Origin: Dolomedes plantarius
Lineage: Eukaryota > Arthropoda > Arachnida > Araneae > Dolomedidae
DNA: 64,000 bases
Direction: 5' to 3'
Assembly: GCA_907164885.2 (NCBI GenBank)
Contig: OU015498.1
Coordinates: 129,645,651 to 129,709,650, forward strand
The notes under the pieces were generated by a model, which worked only from the letters and a program-made list of their open reading frames with translations, ran no database searches and had not been told where the DNA came from. Position 1 is the stretch's first letter; each line of letters opens with the position of its first letter. A program made the position numbers and the translations under genes. Below are positions 45,231 to 57,512 of the stretch, one piece after another.

Positions 45231-45345
45231 TATATATATAAAACGCGTAGCTATGTGGCACAAAAATCGACGATATTTCTTCACTCCGAATGGCAACGGC
45301 TGCAACTACCGGATGTAAACATTAGCGGCCGTCCGCTAAAACCGC
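45231..45345 (+). mobile_element. second, truncated family C copy joined head to tail
   Basis: Directly after CTAG, TATATATATAAAACGCGTAG restarts the family C sequence and follows the first copy through CATTAGCGGCCGTC before diverging. Confidence 0.7.
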
Positions 45346-45970
45346 ATTTTGGAATATTAATAAGTTTTCTTACCCATATAGCTTATCGATATCAGACGGG
45401 AAAGCTACAGATGAAGGATATTTAGGGAAGAAATTGACTAAGCAGTAAAACCGATATTGATTTGGAGTACACCGCATAGTCATGTATCTGAGTTTAATTT
45501 ACAATTATATGTAAATATATGCGAAACCATCAGCGACATGTTAAAAATTTATTATGAATAGTTATTGGAACATCTAACTATTGTAATATCTGCAAATGTG
45601 AATCTATCTTTTGCGAATGAATGCCATAAAACCTGCAAGATTAATAATATTTCCACTCTAATTTTGATCTTAAATAAGATTTGAAGGCGTGGTATAGCAT
45701 TCTTTAGCATCTAAATTACCTTTAAGTCCTAGATTAGTTTACGTGTCGGTCATTTAAATCCTCAAAACTAAGTCCCTTACGCCATAGGTGGTGAATATGC
45801 ATTCTTTCTCTTCCGATGCAGCAAGTGCTTACACTGCTGAGAATTTCGCCCATACACTCTGCGATTTTTGTTCGTTACTTTATTATGGATCACAGAGAAC
45901 TGTCATTATTGAAGCCTACGTATAAATTTATGCATTAATATTTACTAATTACTAATATTATAATTTCTAA
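45346..45970. other. non-coding stretch
   Basis: Nothing recognised. Confidence 0.4.
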
Positions 45971-45972
45971 TA

Positions 45973-47316
45973 CGAGGGTTGATCCAAAAAAAAGTTTACA
46001 AGGCAAATGAAAAAGTATTTATTAACAATAGAAACAAGATACAAATGGGAATCAAGAGACACATCTGGCCTTCACTTTTCCACATAGTCGCCAAACCTGT
46101 TTAGGCATTTGTCAGAGCGTTTGACCAGCTTGTTTATCCCGGCTTGGTAGTAATCAGGGCCCTGCTCATTGAGCCATTTCTCGGCAGCTGTTTTCACTGC
46201 ATCGTCTGAGGTGAACCGTGTTTCGGATAAGTTTCGCTTCAACGCCGGAAAATGGAAATAGTCACTTGGAGCCAAATCGGGGCTGTATGGGGGGGGGGGG
46301 GTGATTCCAGACCTGCCACTTGAACCTTTGCAGCAATTCCTGAGTCTGGCGAGCTGTATGGGGCCTGGCATTGTCATGCAGAAGAATGACGCCTTTGCTC
46401 AGTAATCCAGGCCGTTTGCGTCGGATGGCTTCACGCAATTTCGTTAAGGTGGCACAATAACGATCGGCATTAATGGTATGGCCACGCTCCAAATACTCGA
46501 TTAGGATAACACCAGTCGTATCCCAGAAAACGGTTGCCAGCACTTTACCGGCAGAGGATGTAACCTTAAACTTCTTCCTCGTCGGTGATCCAGCGTGTTT
46601 CCACTCCATCAGGGGTCTTTTGGATGTGGGGGTGAAGTGATGAAGCCATGTTTCATCACCGGTAACGATGCGATCAATGAAGTGTTGTCCGTCTGAATGG
46701 TATCGCTGAAGAAATGTGAGGCTGCATATCATTCGAGTGGCTTTATTCTCCTCGGTCAACGCACGTGGAACCCAGCGGCACAAACTTTGGAATATCGCAA
46801 CTCATCGGTTACGATACGCTGAACGTTACCATAACTCAGGTCCAACTCTGAGGCAATCTCACGCACGGTTACTCTTCGATCCCTTTGGATGATTTCTTCA
46901 ACACGTGCCGTGTTGATATCCGTCCTTGAACATCTTGGACGGCCGCTCGCTTCCATATTGCGGTTTTCCACTTGCTCCCTGCCCGCTTGATAAGAACGAC
47001 ACCATTTACCTACCTGTTGTCTACTCATTGCTTTGTCCCCGTATACCTCAACAATTTGTCTGTGAATTTCGGATGCGGCCACATTCTTGGCCCATAAGAA
47101 TCGAATTACGGCTCGCACCTCTATGCGAGACCACTTTTCTAGACGTCGTGCCATTACTGTCGCTCTTAAGTGACTGCGTACTGACGCTACTTACTCGTAG
47201 AACCACTGTAGGACAACTAGCGCCATCTGTCAACCACCCTGGGTGGAAATATTCGCTCCACAGTTATTACGTTTCAAATGCTTCTGCTTGTAAACTTTTT
47301 TTTGGATCAACCCTCG
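45973..47316 (-). mobile_element. mariner transposon (DD34D)
   Basis: 1344 bp between TA dinucleotides. Inverted ends CGAGGGTTGATCCAAAAAAA (left) and its complement (right) continue to GTTTACAAG. One transposase gene on the minus strand. Confidence 0.93.
46072..47154 (-). pseudogene. mariner transposase
   Basis: ATG at 47154 (MARRLEKWSRIEVRAVIRFL). The N-terminal half has two helix-turn-helix domains ('VREIASELDLSYGNVQRIV'). Catalytic motifs: 'VTGDETWLHH' (first Asp), 'ILLHDNARPHTA' (second), 'YSPDLAPSDYFHF' (third), the mariner DD34D pattern. It ends 'CLNRFGDYVEK'. Frameshifts near 46770 and in a G-run at 46289-46300, just before the third motif, break it. The G-run also adds residues between the last two catalytic positions. 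Confidence 0.9.
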
Positions 47317-47318
47317 TA

Positions 47319-47599
47319 ATTATAATTATAATTGCTAATAATTTATGCATTTCCAGAAGTCTAAGCTTAGCATCGGCCCACCGTGAAGGCTTCCAACAAG
47401 TTTTTGATAACTTGGTCGTCGCGATGGAGCACATCCCTAGCTCCGACACTTGGCTACTTAACTAGAAAGTAATCATTATGTCTCTCTCGCTCTTTGATAT
47501 TGGCTACCAACCCAGGCCTTGGTCATCATCCGCAACTATATCGAGTCACCCCATAGAGCCAATCCTTACAACCCTAACAATAATACATTACAACAATAA
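47319..47599. other. non-coding flank
   Basis: No gene seen. Confidence 0.4.
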
Positions 47600-48862
47600 T
47601 TGAGCCATAATCGCTATTAATACAAAAAACTTTATTCAAAGATAATACAGTTCACATAAATACAATGGGTTTACATCTAGAAAATTATTTACATATAATG
47701 ACAAAAGCGTGAGAGCTTAGGTAGTTATACAGAGGAAATATAAAGAGTTTGACAAGCTTTAATCTGGATGGACGTGTATGTCCATCAGTTCTTTAACGAT
47801 TTTGTTCACTACTCGGCTGCAGTAGTGATCGTTAAAGAATTTATGTTTGGTCCAATTTCGGGAATCCCTTGGCAGGTTACCACGATGTACTTCGAAATGT
47901 CTGCAATCAAACAGACAGTGCTCTACTGTCTGTTCCTCCCCACAATTGCAGATGTCCATCTTCCCAAAGAATCTGGCTTGATACTGTCCAAAGCAGCCGT
48001 GTCCAGTAATCGCCTGGTTCTTCAGGAAGTCCCCTTGGACTCTATCCAGACGAACTGTCTGGAAGATCTAGAAGGTGCGTCTGCCTTTGGTGGATTGGTT
48101 CCACCTTTCTTGCCAATCTTTCATGGCTTCTTTCAATAGAATGCCCTTTAGTTGCCTTCTGGTCCTTTTATAAGTGTTATTGATGGTGGGTAATTGAGTC
48201 GCTTTCTTGGCGACTTCGTCCACCGCTTCATTACTACTATTTCCAGCATGGGCTTTCACCCAATGCCATGAAATGCCTAAGTCGTGATTAGATATAGTCT
48301 TTTTGAGATTATCCACCAACTGGCATTTGAAGTTTTTCGATTTGAGTGCTTGGAGAGCACTCATGGAGTCGGTATATAAATCGAACTCTGTTGTTCGAGT
48401 TCTTATCGCGTCTTCAATTACCATCTCTATTGCTCTTAGTTCAGCTTGATAAGAGGAACTGTAATCTGAGTCCCTTTCCATTGTATCGTATTGTTTTATC
48501 TCATCGTTATACTTTATCATACCAAAGCCAACTCTGTCTTCCATCTTCGAGCCGTCCGTGTAGTACTGAGTACTATACGTCGGCTCAAGTCTGGTTGACC
48601 AGTCTATGCTGCTGATATTCTCAACCAGGTTGATATTGTAGTTGCGAACCTCGCAGCTATTGCTGTCGAGGGTTATTCCATCGATTATGTGTGAGCCATT
48701 TTCCTTAGTTACTAAATGGAGAGTTTTTTCCATTTTAGCTTTTATATCAAGTGGCAGACACCCCGCCAGGACGGCTAGAGTGTCTGTTGCAACCGTTTTA
48801 TAACATTTCGTTAGGAGCAATAGAAATGGTCTTTGAGTCTGGAATAGTGCAATATGCATTTC
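47600..48862 (-). mobile_element. LINE 3' end (RNase H region), 5' truncated
   Basis: Minus-strand LINE remnant: RNase H and C-terminal zinc motif followed by a 3' untranslated region with AATAAAG near 47630. Its 5' edge lies at about 48862. Target duplications not found. Confidence 0.75.
47759..48859 (-). pseudogene. LINE RNase H domain and C-terminal zinc motif
   Basis: Begins inside the region linking RT to RNase H ('LAVLAGCLPLDIKAK'). RNase H: 'YYTDGSKMED' (Asp), 'SYQAELRAIE' (Glu), 'LYTDSMSALQ' (Asp), 'NEAVDEVAKKA' (last Asp), with 'WHWVKAHAG' before it. A frameshift near 48068 leads to 'CNCGEEQTVEHCLFDC', a Cys/His motif common at the C-terminus of these proteins, and the stop at 47759. 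The RT and endonuclease are lost. Different family from the LINE at 19.1 kb. Confidence 0.8.
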
Positions 48863-49775
48863 CAGAAAAAAAGCGCTCGATTTCCTTTTTCTAGACTAGC
48901 GGATTCTCAAGTGGGGATCATGAAAGGCTCTATCGAGATTAAAATTATTTTCGCAATAAGAATGCAGACTCCTGTTTACATTGACCGCTTTTATTTTAAA
49001 CAATTAACAGCTCTCCTTTCGGCTGGAAAAATCAGTGAGGAAAGATTTGCCACACATTAAAAATATTAAACTTGCAAATCCTCATTCTGATATGTCATAG
49101 ATATAGACATTTATTTTTTCATGAGGTACCAAATAGGGCCTGAAAGGCCCTTTACCCTCAGTATTTACCCTCAGTATGAGTATTTGAAAAAACTGCAACT
49201 TTTAACACATGGTCCAAGAAGGTATGAATTCTGATATGTCAAACACTGTTAACATTATAGGACCGATTATTTCCTATTCTATTACTGGTACTTTTCTATT
49301 AGCGAGGTCCCACGCAAAAACCTGCCAAATCTGCCGCCAATTGTAGCCAATCATAAATGCTGTCGCTACATGGAACACAGAAAAAAATAAATATAAATAA
49401 AAGACTTTCGTAAACAATAATTTTATTACATCCCGCTAACGGAATAAATACAGAAGGACGTTCGCACTTTATGGAAACGATTTTGTAATTTGTTTTTGGC
49501 CTTTGCATTTTGAGATAAATATTTGGCAACTTTAGAATAATCGTTTGCTATTGTTTTGCTTTGATTGAAATGTAAAATAAAAGATTTATTTTGAAAATAG
49601 CTCCTAAAATTGAAAGATCGAAGGTTACGTAACTGCACTTTCCGGGGAGAAATATTCGTAAGAACAAATTAAAAAGTGGTGTAAAAATTTCGGTTATGGC
49701 ATTTCAAAAATAGGTATTTATAATAAATTAAATTTGAAAGGGAAAAAAGTCTAACTGAAAGTAAAAAATGAAAAC

Positions 49776-50719
49776 ATGACCACTAAACCTCATCCTAAGA
49801 CTGTTCGAACGCAGGTAATTATCAAGAAAGTGAAGTCTCTGATCTTAAAAGAAAATACGCAGGCTCAAAGATCCATTGAATTGAAACTAGGAATGTCTTC
49901 TGGCACTGTAAGTAAAATCATTCATAAAGATTTGAAGTTTAAAAAGATGTTTAAACCTAAAGTTTAAGCCAAAGCATATTGCTGAAAGAAAAACAAATTG
50001 TAGAAAATTATATGAAAAACACCTAGCTGCTGAAAAATGAAAATTTGTGGTGACACTCGATGGGGCATGGGTGTATTTAAGTGACTGTAGTAAAAAAAGA
50101 TTAATTTTCTAATGCTCAACTGACGGGAATGATCGTACGAAATGGCTACGTCAGTGTACAGAAAAGTTCTCAAAGGAGTTCATGATAGTAGCAGGATTTT
50201 GTTACAACGGCAAATTAAAAATAAAAAAAGTCTCTTTTGGCTTTAATAGAGACTTTTTTATTTTTAATTTGCCGTGTTATTTTATTTTTAATTTGCATTT
50301 AATTCATTCTACTATCAGCAGAATATTTTAGAACCAATTTTTGAAGAAGAAATTCCAGCCTTATATGGAAAGGGCATTGATAAAGTTAAGCTTCTTATAG
50401 ACAAAGCCTCTAGTCACACGTCTAAATCAACTGCCGCTTATTTAGCAAAGAAAGAATCAGAAACAGGAATAAAATGTATCCCATTTAATGAAATACCTGT
50501 AAAATTACCCAACTCTCCTCCAATGGACTTTTGCAATTTCGGTTTTTTAATACGAGCCTTAGGAAAACGGTATCTAAGAACACTGAACGGACTTTGGAAA
50601 ACGGTACAAGAGGAATGAGGTAAAAGTGACATGACAGTACTAAGCAAAAATTTACTTTCATGGAAAATTCGAGCTAGAGCTATTGTCAAGAACCATGGCT
50701 ATCAGATAGCAGCACCATA
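49776..50719 (+). pseudogene. DD41D transposase, decayed
   Basis: N-terminal frame MTTKPHPKTVRTQVI holds a helix-turn-helix 'RSIELKLGMSSGTVSKIIH'. After frameshifts, 'FVVTLDGAWVY' gives the first Asp, 'LIDKASSHTSKST' the second and 'PPMDFCNFG' the third, 41 residues after the second. Several stops and frameshifts; a 65-bp hairpin insert lies between first and second motif. Same family as 163-513. Confidence 0.72.
50209..50273. repeat. 25-bp hairpin insertion inside DD41D transposase
   Basis: GGCAAATTAAAAATAAAAAA and its complement around a loop of about 14 bases. The other copy (position 30-60) has a single short stretch here, so the inverted part is an addition in this copy. Confidence 0.8.
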
Positions 50720-51228
50720 AATCACAGTTATAATTTTCTTGACCCTGTAACTTGATTTCACACCCAAGCATTAAAGTGGTTGTGGGGCAGGGCGAGATGC
50801 CGCAATAAACACCGACGGAAAACTGCTCGCCAACATTTAGATTCATATAATATCTGATCGAGTTTATGTGGCGACGTTTGCATCCTAAAATTGATATCCT
50901 TTCAGCAATACTAAAAGATATTTACAATTTAATGCCTGCTTTTTGAATTGATCTTTTATTTCTTTAGTATACTTATTTCAATATTTCCTTCTTTGCTATT
51001 TTATAATTGTTTACGAAAGTTTTTTTTCAATGGTCAATTTGGCGACAGCATTTATGATTGACGACAACTGGTGTCCGCCAACATTTTATCTTGACAACAA
51101 TTGGGGTCCCGTTAACGGAATAGTACCTTATTACCTGGTCGTTTAGTCGTCAAAATAAATAGCTCAGAAGTCGATTTCCGGTTTTCTTGTACCTAGGAAA
51201 AACTACTGGACACTAATGCAATGGATTA

Positions 51229-51648
51229 AGGCTGCTATGTACTAACCCTATTGGATTCGCTCGCCTCAATGTTAACCTACGGAGAAATTTGTCTACTAGT
51301 TAAAGCTATTTATAATCAAATAAAAATGGTATTTTCAGATAGCCTGAACATTTCTGCACCTTACAACATGATTCATTTTATAAATTTCGTACACAAAAAG
51401 GAATTGATAGCGTTTAAAACACACTATACCAGATTATTTTCCCCGAATAATTTAAATTTTAAATTATTAGCATTTTTTTCATTTAAAAAAAGGAAAAATG
51501 CCCCACCGTGTAAAATTTCTTTCTCTGTTATGGAGTACAATTAAAAATAAATAAATCTTTAAATCCAAGTCGGCAATCTTTGGACACATTTTCTCCATAA
51601 GTTAATTTTAAGGAGAGTGAATTCAATAGGTTTAGTACACAGCAGCCT
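51229..51648. mobile_element. MITE, 420 bp, 65-bp TIRs
   Basis: Left AGGCTGCTATGTACTAACCC and right complement of AGGCTGCTGTGTACTAAACC, matching on through GAATTC and GGAGAAA. No coding. A partial copy is at 9065-9332. Confidence 0.85.
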
Positions 51649-53107
51649 AAACTCAACATTCAATTTAAATATTTACGCATTAAAATTTCATAACGAGCTC
51701 AAACGCTTCTGGCGAACAGAGGAATTTCCCAACACAGAAAAAGAACTCACTTAACACCCGAAGAACAGTTTTATCTCACCGCGCCTCTTACAAAAAAGAT
51801 AATACTGTGAAAATCGGCCCGCATTTTCGATTCTTTAGGATTAAATCTATCCACGCTACTTCGTCCAAGTGAAAGCCACGCTCAATTCACGTCCGCTTAC
51901 TTACATGAACGACTCCGATACTGATTCTATAAATGTTTTAATCCGTATCACAATTCATTACAGGTGATATATTAATGACTGTTCCAGATTTTCCCAGTCG
52001 ATTCTCATAAAATGAAATCCGGGCGGGAACTCATCTAAAAGGAGGAGACATCAGTTTCGAAAAGCTTCTGGAAATACTGGCAGAGTGAATACCTGGGCAC
52101 CCTTCGACAGCGCACGAAATGGTAGAATGCCGAGCACAACCCGAGCGCCCGCATCCCCTTCAGGGAAGACTCCTTTGACCTGTCCATTGGAACGTGCTCC
52201 AGAGATTCATCCAGGCAAAGATGGATTGCTATTGTGAAAACTCTAGGAGACATTCAGAGAACCTGTGATAAACATTTCACCTTTGCCTTTTTCCTAGGCC
52301 TGATAGGATGGATGCATGTTTAATGCAATCGATAGAGAAAGTCGTCAATGGCAACAGACTTAATATTTACAGTCCAGAGTGTTTAATGTAATCGCATTCA
52401 CACATTATGTGCCTCGCCTGACATCTTTATGCATTAATTTAAAAAATAGCTTTCTTGATTTTACTCTCCTGTTATCAACTGAATTCGCATGTTTATTTTC
52501 AGCGACGTGAACTTTAAACTATAAGTAATCTGTTACATTGATGACAAGGAAAATACTATAATTTAATTTGAAAGGTTTCTTCAAGTCTTAATTCATACCG
52601 ACGAATTTCTTCTTATGCAGCATAAAACACACGATATGAATGCCCGCAATTATCACTTCATAACATACCTTCGTTGAGAGGTTGATGTATAAGATATCTT
52701 GGTAGCTTTTGAGGTACTTTTTTGCACTTACTATATTTGGGGTTATTGCAAGCGTGTTTGTACCTCTTACGAAGAATACCAACAAACTCACGCTAAACTT
52801 TCATAACATTGTAATTTTCAACACACATTAATTTTATTCCCAAGTACATCATTTAACAAGATAAGACCTGAGATGACTTTCAATTATAAGGACTGATAAA
52901 AATTAACTTTTTAAAAAAGTTCATGGGGATCAATATTACTGCTCAAAAAAATATTCACTTTTCAAAAATAAATGCAGAAAAAGGATCATGATAGCAGATC
53001 TTTTAATCCTACTGTAAGGACTTTGCCTGCCTGAAATAAGAGACTGCCAGTCTTTTCGTATTTAATGCTTTAATTGCATTTCTCGACTAAATACAGGCTA
53101 TTTACTA
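51649..53107. other. non-coding stretch
   Basis: No supported gene. A minus frame at 52035-52253 is short and unrecognised. Confidence 0.4.
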
Positions 53108-53126
53108 TATATATATATATATATAT

Positions 53127-53571
53127 TAAATTCGCGGGTTCACGGCATCGACGAGGAAGGTCAGACTTGAGTTGTTGCTGTGCTCATTCAAGTCTATCTA
53201 GGCCTGACAATATCTCCTTGTCTCTGGTTCCAGCATCACTCTCAATAACTTAATCTCTGAATCACTGACTTTTCTTAACTCGCATTCGACGACTTTACAC
53301 ACCTTCGCTGAACGTTCTCAAAAGGTCTGGAAAATGCCACCTTTCTTTATTCAGTTACATTCCCAGGCGACTAGGCGCCTCCAGTAGGCAACTTCCTTTT
53401 TGTAGCTCACGAACTGTTCTGTGACCTGTCGGTAGCACTTCTGGCCATTATGTCTCCAGGCGACTGTCTGTCTGCAGCCGTCCAAATCAATTATGTGCAC
53501 AAACCACGTGCTGATTGGTCTTCCCGGAATTTCCCCGCGCAAAAAAATTCGCTATTGTACGGGAGTCGTTA
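53127..53571 (-). repeat. possible solo LTR
   Basis: On the minus strand it begins TGTAACGACTCCCGTAC, contains AATAAAG near 53365, and ends at a (TA)n run (53108-53126). GC content is higher than the flanks. No CA end and no target duplication found, so this is tentative. Confidence 0.35.
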
Positions 53572-55209
53572 CACTACAATTGATATTTTGAACTAAATGT
53601 ACTAGAAAAGTTATGTATTGATGTCAATCAAAAATTTTTAATTAACATGACAAAATTGGAGACAAAATACCTTAAAAAACATTTAAAATATAATATAGTC
53701 ATCCTCATAGTGAGAAGTTAATCTATTAGTTAGCTGCCACTGAATTTTATAACTGCAAGATCTTAAGGGACCAATGTCCTATAATATATGAACAACCTTA
53801 ATTTGAATATTATTTCGTGTCAGTTTCTTTTCTTTACAAACTGAACACAGTATGTATAGCTATTATAAACCAGTCTTTGGATGTCTGATATTTTACAAGT
53901 GATGACCTTATAGTATCAAAGCATATAAGGCAAAATTCCATCATAAGTTATCTATTAAAACACCAACACTTACCTACAGCTGGTGACAGTGAATTTCCCT
54001 AAAAGGGAGAGCCATTCTTTGGAGTCATGAGGAATTTCATTGGATAATAAATACTTCTATATATTTTACTCTACACAATAATGTGCATTTGCAATTACTG
54101 AATTCAAATGGTAGATAACTGAAAAGCAGTTATCTTTTCTACAGATTTTCTACAGTAATTACAGCCTTAGGAATGAGTTACCACTGCAGGTACTTACAGA
54201 GAACTTACAATTACGACCAATATGCAAAATAAAATAAAAGTAAGAAATTTAATCTTCTTCACATACTGCATAATTTGATATGAAAGCAAACAAAGCAGTT
54301 TATTTCCATTCATTATTTATCTTAAATCATTGTGAAAGAAATACAAGCAACACTTAAGTATAAAGAACAGTTTTAATTCAAAAAATTTGAAAGTATATCA
54401 AATCGCAGACGGCTATATTTAGTTATGTACAAGAGAGGGGAGATAATCAGTTTTGAAGTCACTGCTGGATTATTTTTTCATTTTCCACAACCTTCTAATT
54501 TCTTAGAAGAATATAACATCCTGAAGATCATGCCCTCATCTAAAAAGACAGACCAATTGAAAGTTATACAGGATTTATGAGATAAGAAACACACACACAC
54601 ACATATATATATATTAATATTAAAGTATTTAAATAATATATACATATTTCTTAAAAGCTATGCTCAGCCTACACTAGGTCATTATATGATACCTTTAAAG
54701 CTGTTTGTACTAAGTCAAACTCGTATCCAAGAGCTGAAATAATTCATCTAAAAGAAATATGATTTATTATGGTAAACATATAGATACCTATACATATAGA
54801 AATAGAATCATGTTTTTCCAAGATATTTGAAAATTGTGTCAACTGATAAATACATAAGCATTCAAATTAGATTTGAAAAAAGGATATAATATAGACAACT
54901 GATATAAATCATATACATTGAAATGTAAGAGATCTTGGTACAGATCACATATATTATGTGATAATAATTGTACTTACAAGCATTTTTGTGGTTTGCAAAG
55001 AAATTTGTGTTCCAAAAATTTCCCTTGTTAAAAATGATTTAGTTAGTAATCATACTATAACGTGATAAAATTATTTCAGCAAACAATTACATTCAAAGTT
55101 TCAAGTCTAAATGTTGCAATGATTTTCTTAAACTCCATTGTAAAACTCATATATAACTTACAACATTACATACAAAAGTCTTTTCAAACAATCAATGTCT
55201 GCAAAATTA
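53572..55209. other. non-coding stretch
   Basis: AT-rich; (CA)n and TA repeats near 54590-54612. Nothing else recognised. Confidence 0.45.
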
Positions 55210-55753
55210 TCTATATAAATAAAAGAAAAACTTTGTCGGTCGGGGAACAATTCCGGGTAGACCGTTTCCAGTATGGCATCAGTTATGAAATTCGGCCATG
55301 TTTGAAAATGTCGAAATCTATGTTTTTATTTTCATGAAAGTACATAAATATTATGTATTTGGAAAGAGCTTTAAAAACAGATAATTTTTTCTGTGTACAC
55401 TTATTGTTACTTTAATAGTTTTAGAAATATTTCAATTTTAAATGCATACTCCACTGAACAAAACGTAACCGCCATGTTTTATGATGTAAACACAGCGTGA
55501 TTCAATCACAGCATGATCCTCACTAAAAAATGAATCACTGAAAAGAAATGTTTCATTGTGTGTCTAATTTTTAATTATTTTTCTATTTTTCATACTTTTT
55601 ATTGAAACTTTTTAATCGTAAATATATCATTTGAAGATGTATTGATTTTGGGGGGATTTTTTTGGCAATTAAAAGTGAAAATTTTTTTTAATTCAAGTGA
55701 ACTGATTCGATAGCTGGGCAAAGCCCGAGCATAGCCAGGCTTTGCCCAGCTAG
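55210..55753 (+). mobile_element. Helitron-like element, family B, with strong 3' hairpin
   Basis: Starts TCTATATAAATAAAAG and ends CCCAGCTAG before T. Just before the end, TAGCTGGGCAAAGCC and GGCTTTGCCCAGCTA (55711-55752) form a 15-bp stem around a 12-base loop. Non-coding. Unlike standard Helitrons the stem runs into CTAG itself, so the assignment is not firm. Confidence 0.55.
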
Positions 55754-56764
55754 TGTACTATAATATAGCTGTAACTTTAAATTCAGAACAAACCTCAGAA
55801 AGTTTAAACAATTTAAGCCCTTTTAAAAAAAACTTTTTGTATTTTTTTAGATCAATATTTCTCAGACATTCATTGAATATTTCAAAATATGAAACTTAAT
55901 TCTTATTTACCTGATTTCACTTGGTATACCAGCTTCTTATGCACAAAAATTTCAATATTTATATTTAATAAACCAATATACACAAAGTACTAACTTAAGA
56001 TTTATTCCTTTTTTCCTCCATCCCTGTTTTGAAATATTTAACTAGTGTGTTTACCAAAAACAAATTTCAAAATAAAATTAATGGATATGCATATTTATCA
56101 AACACTGAGAAAAGGAAAAAATTTATGAAAAAAAACACCTTTTATAAGATATCTACACAAAATGAGAAAATTAATTTCTTGTAATTTAAGAATGTGAATG
56201 GGATTTAAAACATGATTCTCTATATTTTATCACATTTGTCATGATAGAACATGCAAATATTTTTTTTTAAATTACCATTATGTATCTTAATCAAAAAATA
56301 TTTCCTTCTGTTTCCCTTATGCATTTCTAAAAAATGTTTATTAGATTATGCTTCATGCTTAGTATTCATATCAATTTTGTAACATATATACTTATGTTTG
56401 CTTAAACAAAATTAATTTACTAGAACACTGTTTTATTTTACGAAACAGTTTAGCTTTTGGAAAAAATTGGAAGAAAATGTTATGTGAACCAATTTTTCAA
56501 TACTACAATAAAAACATTATAGAAAATAAGCTTAAAATCAGTCACCTTTTAACCTAACTTCTCAGTTTATGAGCTCATTTATATATATAAAAATAACTTT
56601 GTTAATCCTAGCAAGAAACTCAATTTTTAAATACAAGCTTTCTCACTAGCTATGCATGTGCAGACAATTAAGACAATGCACTGAATGACAATATCACCAG
56701 GAAATGGAAGTTTATCAAAAAGAAAAGTGCCACTTTGTTCAGTGAGATGTTGAAAAAGGTAGTA
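55754..56764. other. non-coding stretch
   Basis: AT-rich; nothing recognised. Confidence 0.45.
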
Positions 56765-57512
56765 CAGTGGTGCTTCGACTTACGAGTTTAATTCGTTCCA
56801 TGACAGAGTTCGTAACTCAAATCAATATTCCCCATTGAAATGAATGGAAATGCCATTAATTTGTTCTGGCCTGCCCCAAAATACTATAATTTTTTGTTAC
56901 ATATCTTTAAATAAGAAAAATGTGCTTATAAATGATGAACATTGTATAAAAATGCAATACAATAGAATGTACTGCAATAAACTTGTTTTATTAAGTGTAA
57001 TGTAAAACATTTACCTTGCAGATCAGACCTGAAGATGCTGATGAAAGAGGAGGAGAAAGGCTGAACTGAATAATTACATCTTATTCATTGTTTTTTGACC
57101 AAGGTCATCCCATCCACTAGACCCCAATGGGGGTTCCAGTGTGAGGGAGGGAATTGAAGCTATTTCTCTGAGAGAGAAGTTGGATGCTGTTCAGTTTCGG
57201 ATGGCGACTCAAGTGTGGGCAGAGCAAACTGCCTCGGGTGATAATTGTTGAGTGTTAATCCCTTGCTTTAAGACTGGATAGTAGTCTTAGAATAATATGT
57301 ATACAACTGTAAAATAATTGTACATCAAGGTTGTAAATATAATATGCTTCTCGTGTTCTTATTTGATGAGCACATAACATTGCGTGCACTGCACAAACTA
57401 GCGGTGGGGTATCTGATGCTTGCTCGTAACTCGAAGCAAAAAATCTGCTGGGAGAATGCTTGTATCTCGATAAACTCGCAAGTCGAGACTCTCGTAAGTT
57501 GAGGTACCACTG
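56765..57512. mobile_element. mariner/Tigger-type MITE
   Basis: 748 bp between TA dinucleotides. Left CAGTGGTGCTTCGACTTACG, right complement of CAGTGGTACCTCAACTTACG, followed inward by GAGTT(C)/GAGTCTCG blocks. No intact transposase. Confidence 0.82.

Larger units (their letters stand above)
49305..51115 (+). mobile_element. DD41D Tc1/mariner element, nearly full length
   Basis: Long imperfect inverted ends: GAGGTCCCACGC at the left against the complement of GGGGTCCCGTTAACGG at the right, CCAATCATAAATGCTGTCGC (49347) against GCGACAGCATTTATGATTG (51042), and ACTTTCGTAAACAAT against its complement at 51005. About 1.8 kb; decayed transposase in between. Outer limits approximate. Confidence 0.75.

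Noticed and set aside
46926..47465. 179-codon plus-strand frame
   Set aside because: Mostly antisense of the mariner transposase and runs across its terminal repeat.
53127..53571. Firm call of a solo LTR
   Set aside because: TGTAACGACTCC start and AATAAA are suggestive, but the other end has no CA and no target duplication; kept only as tentative.
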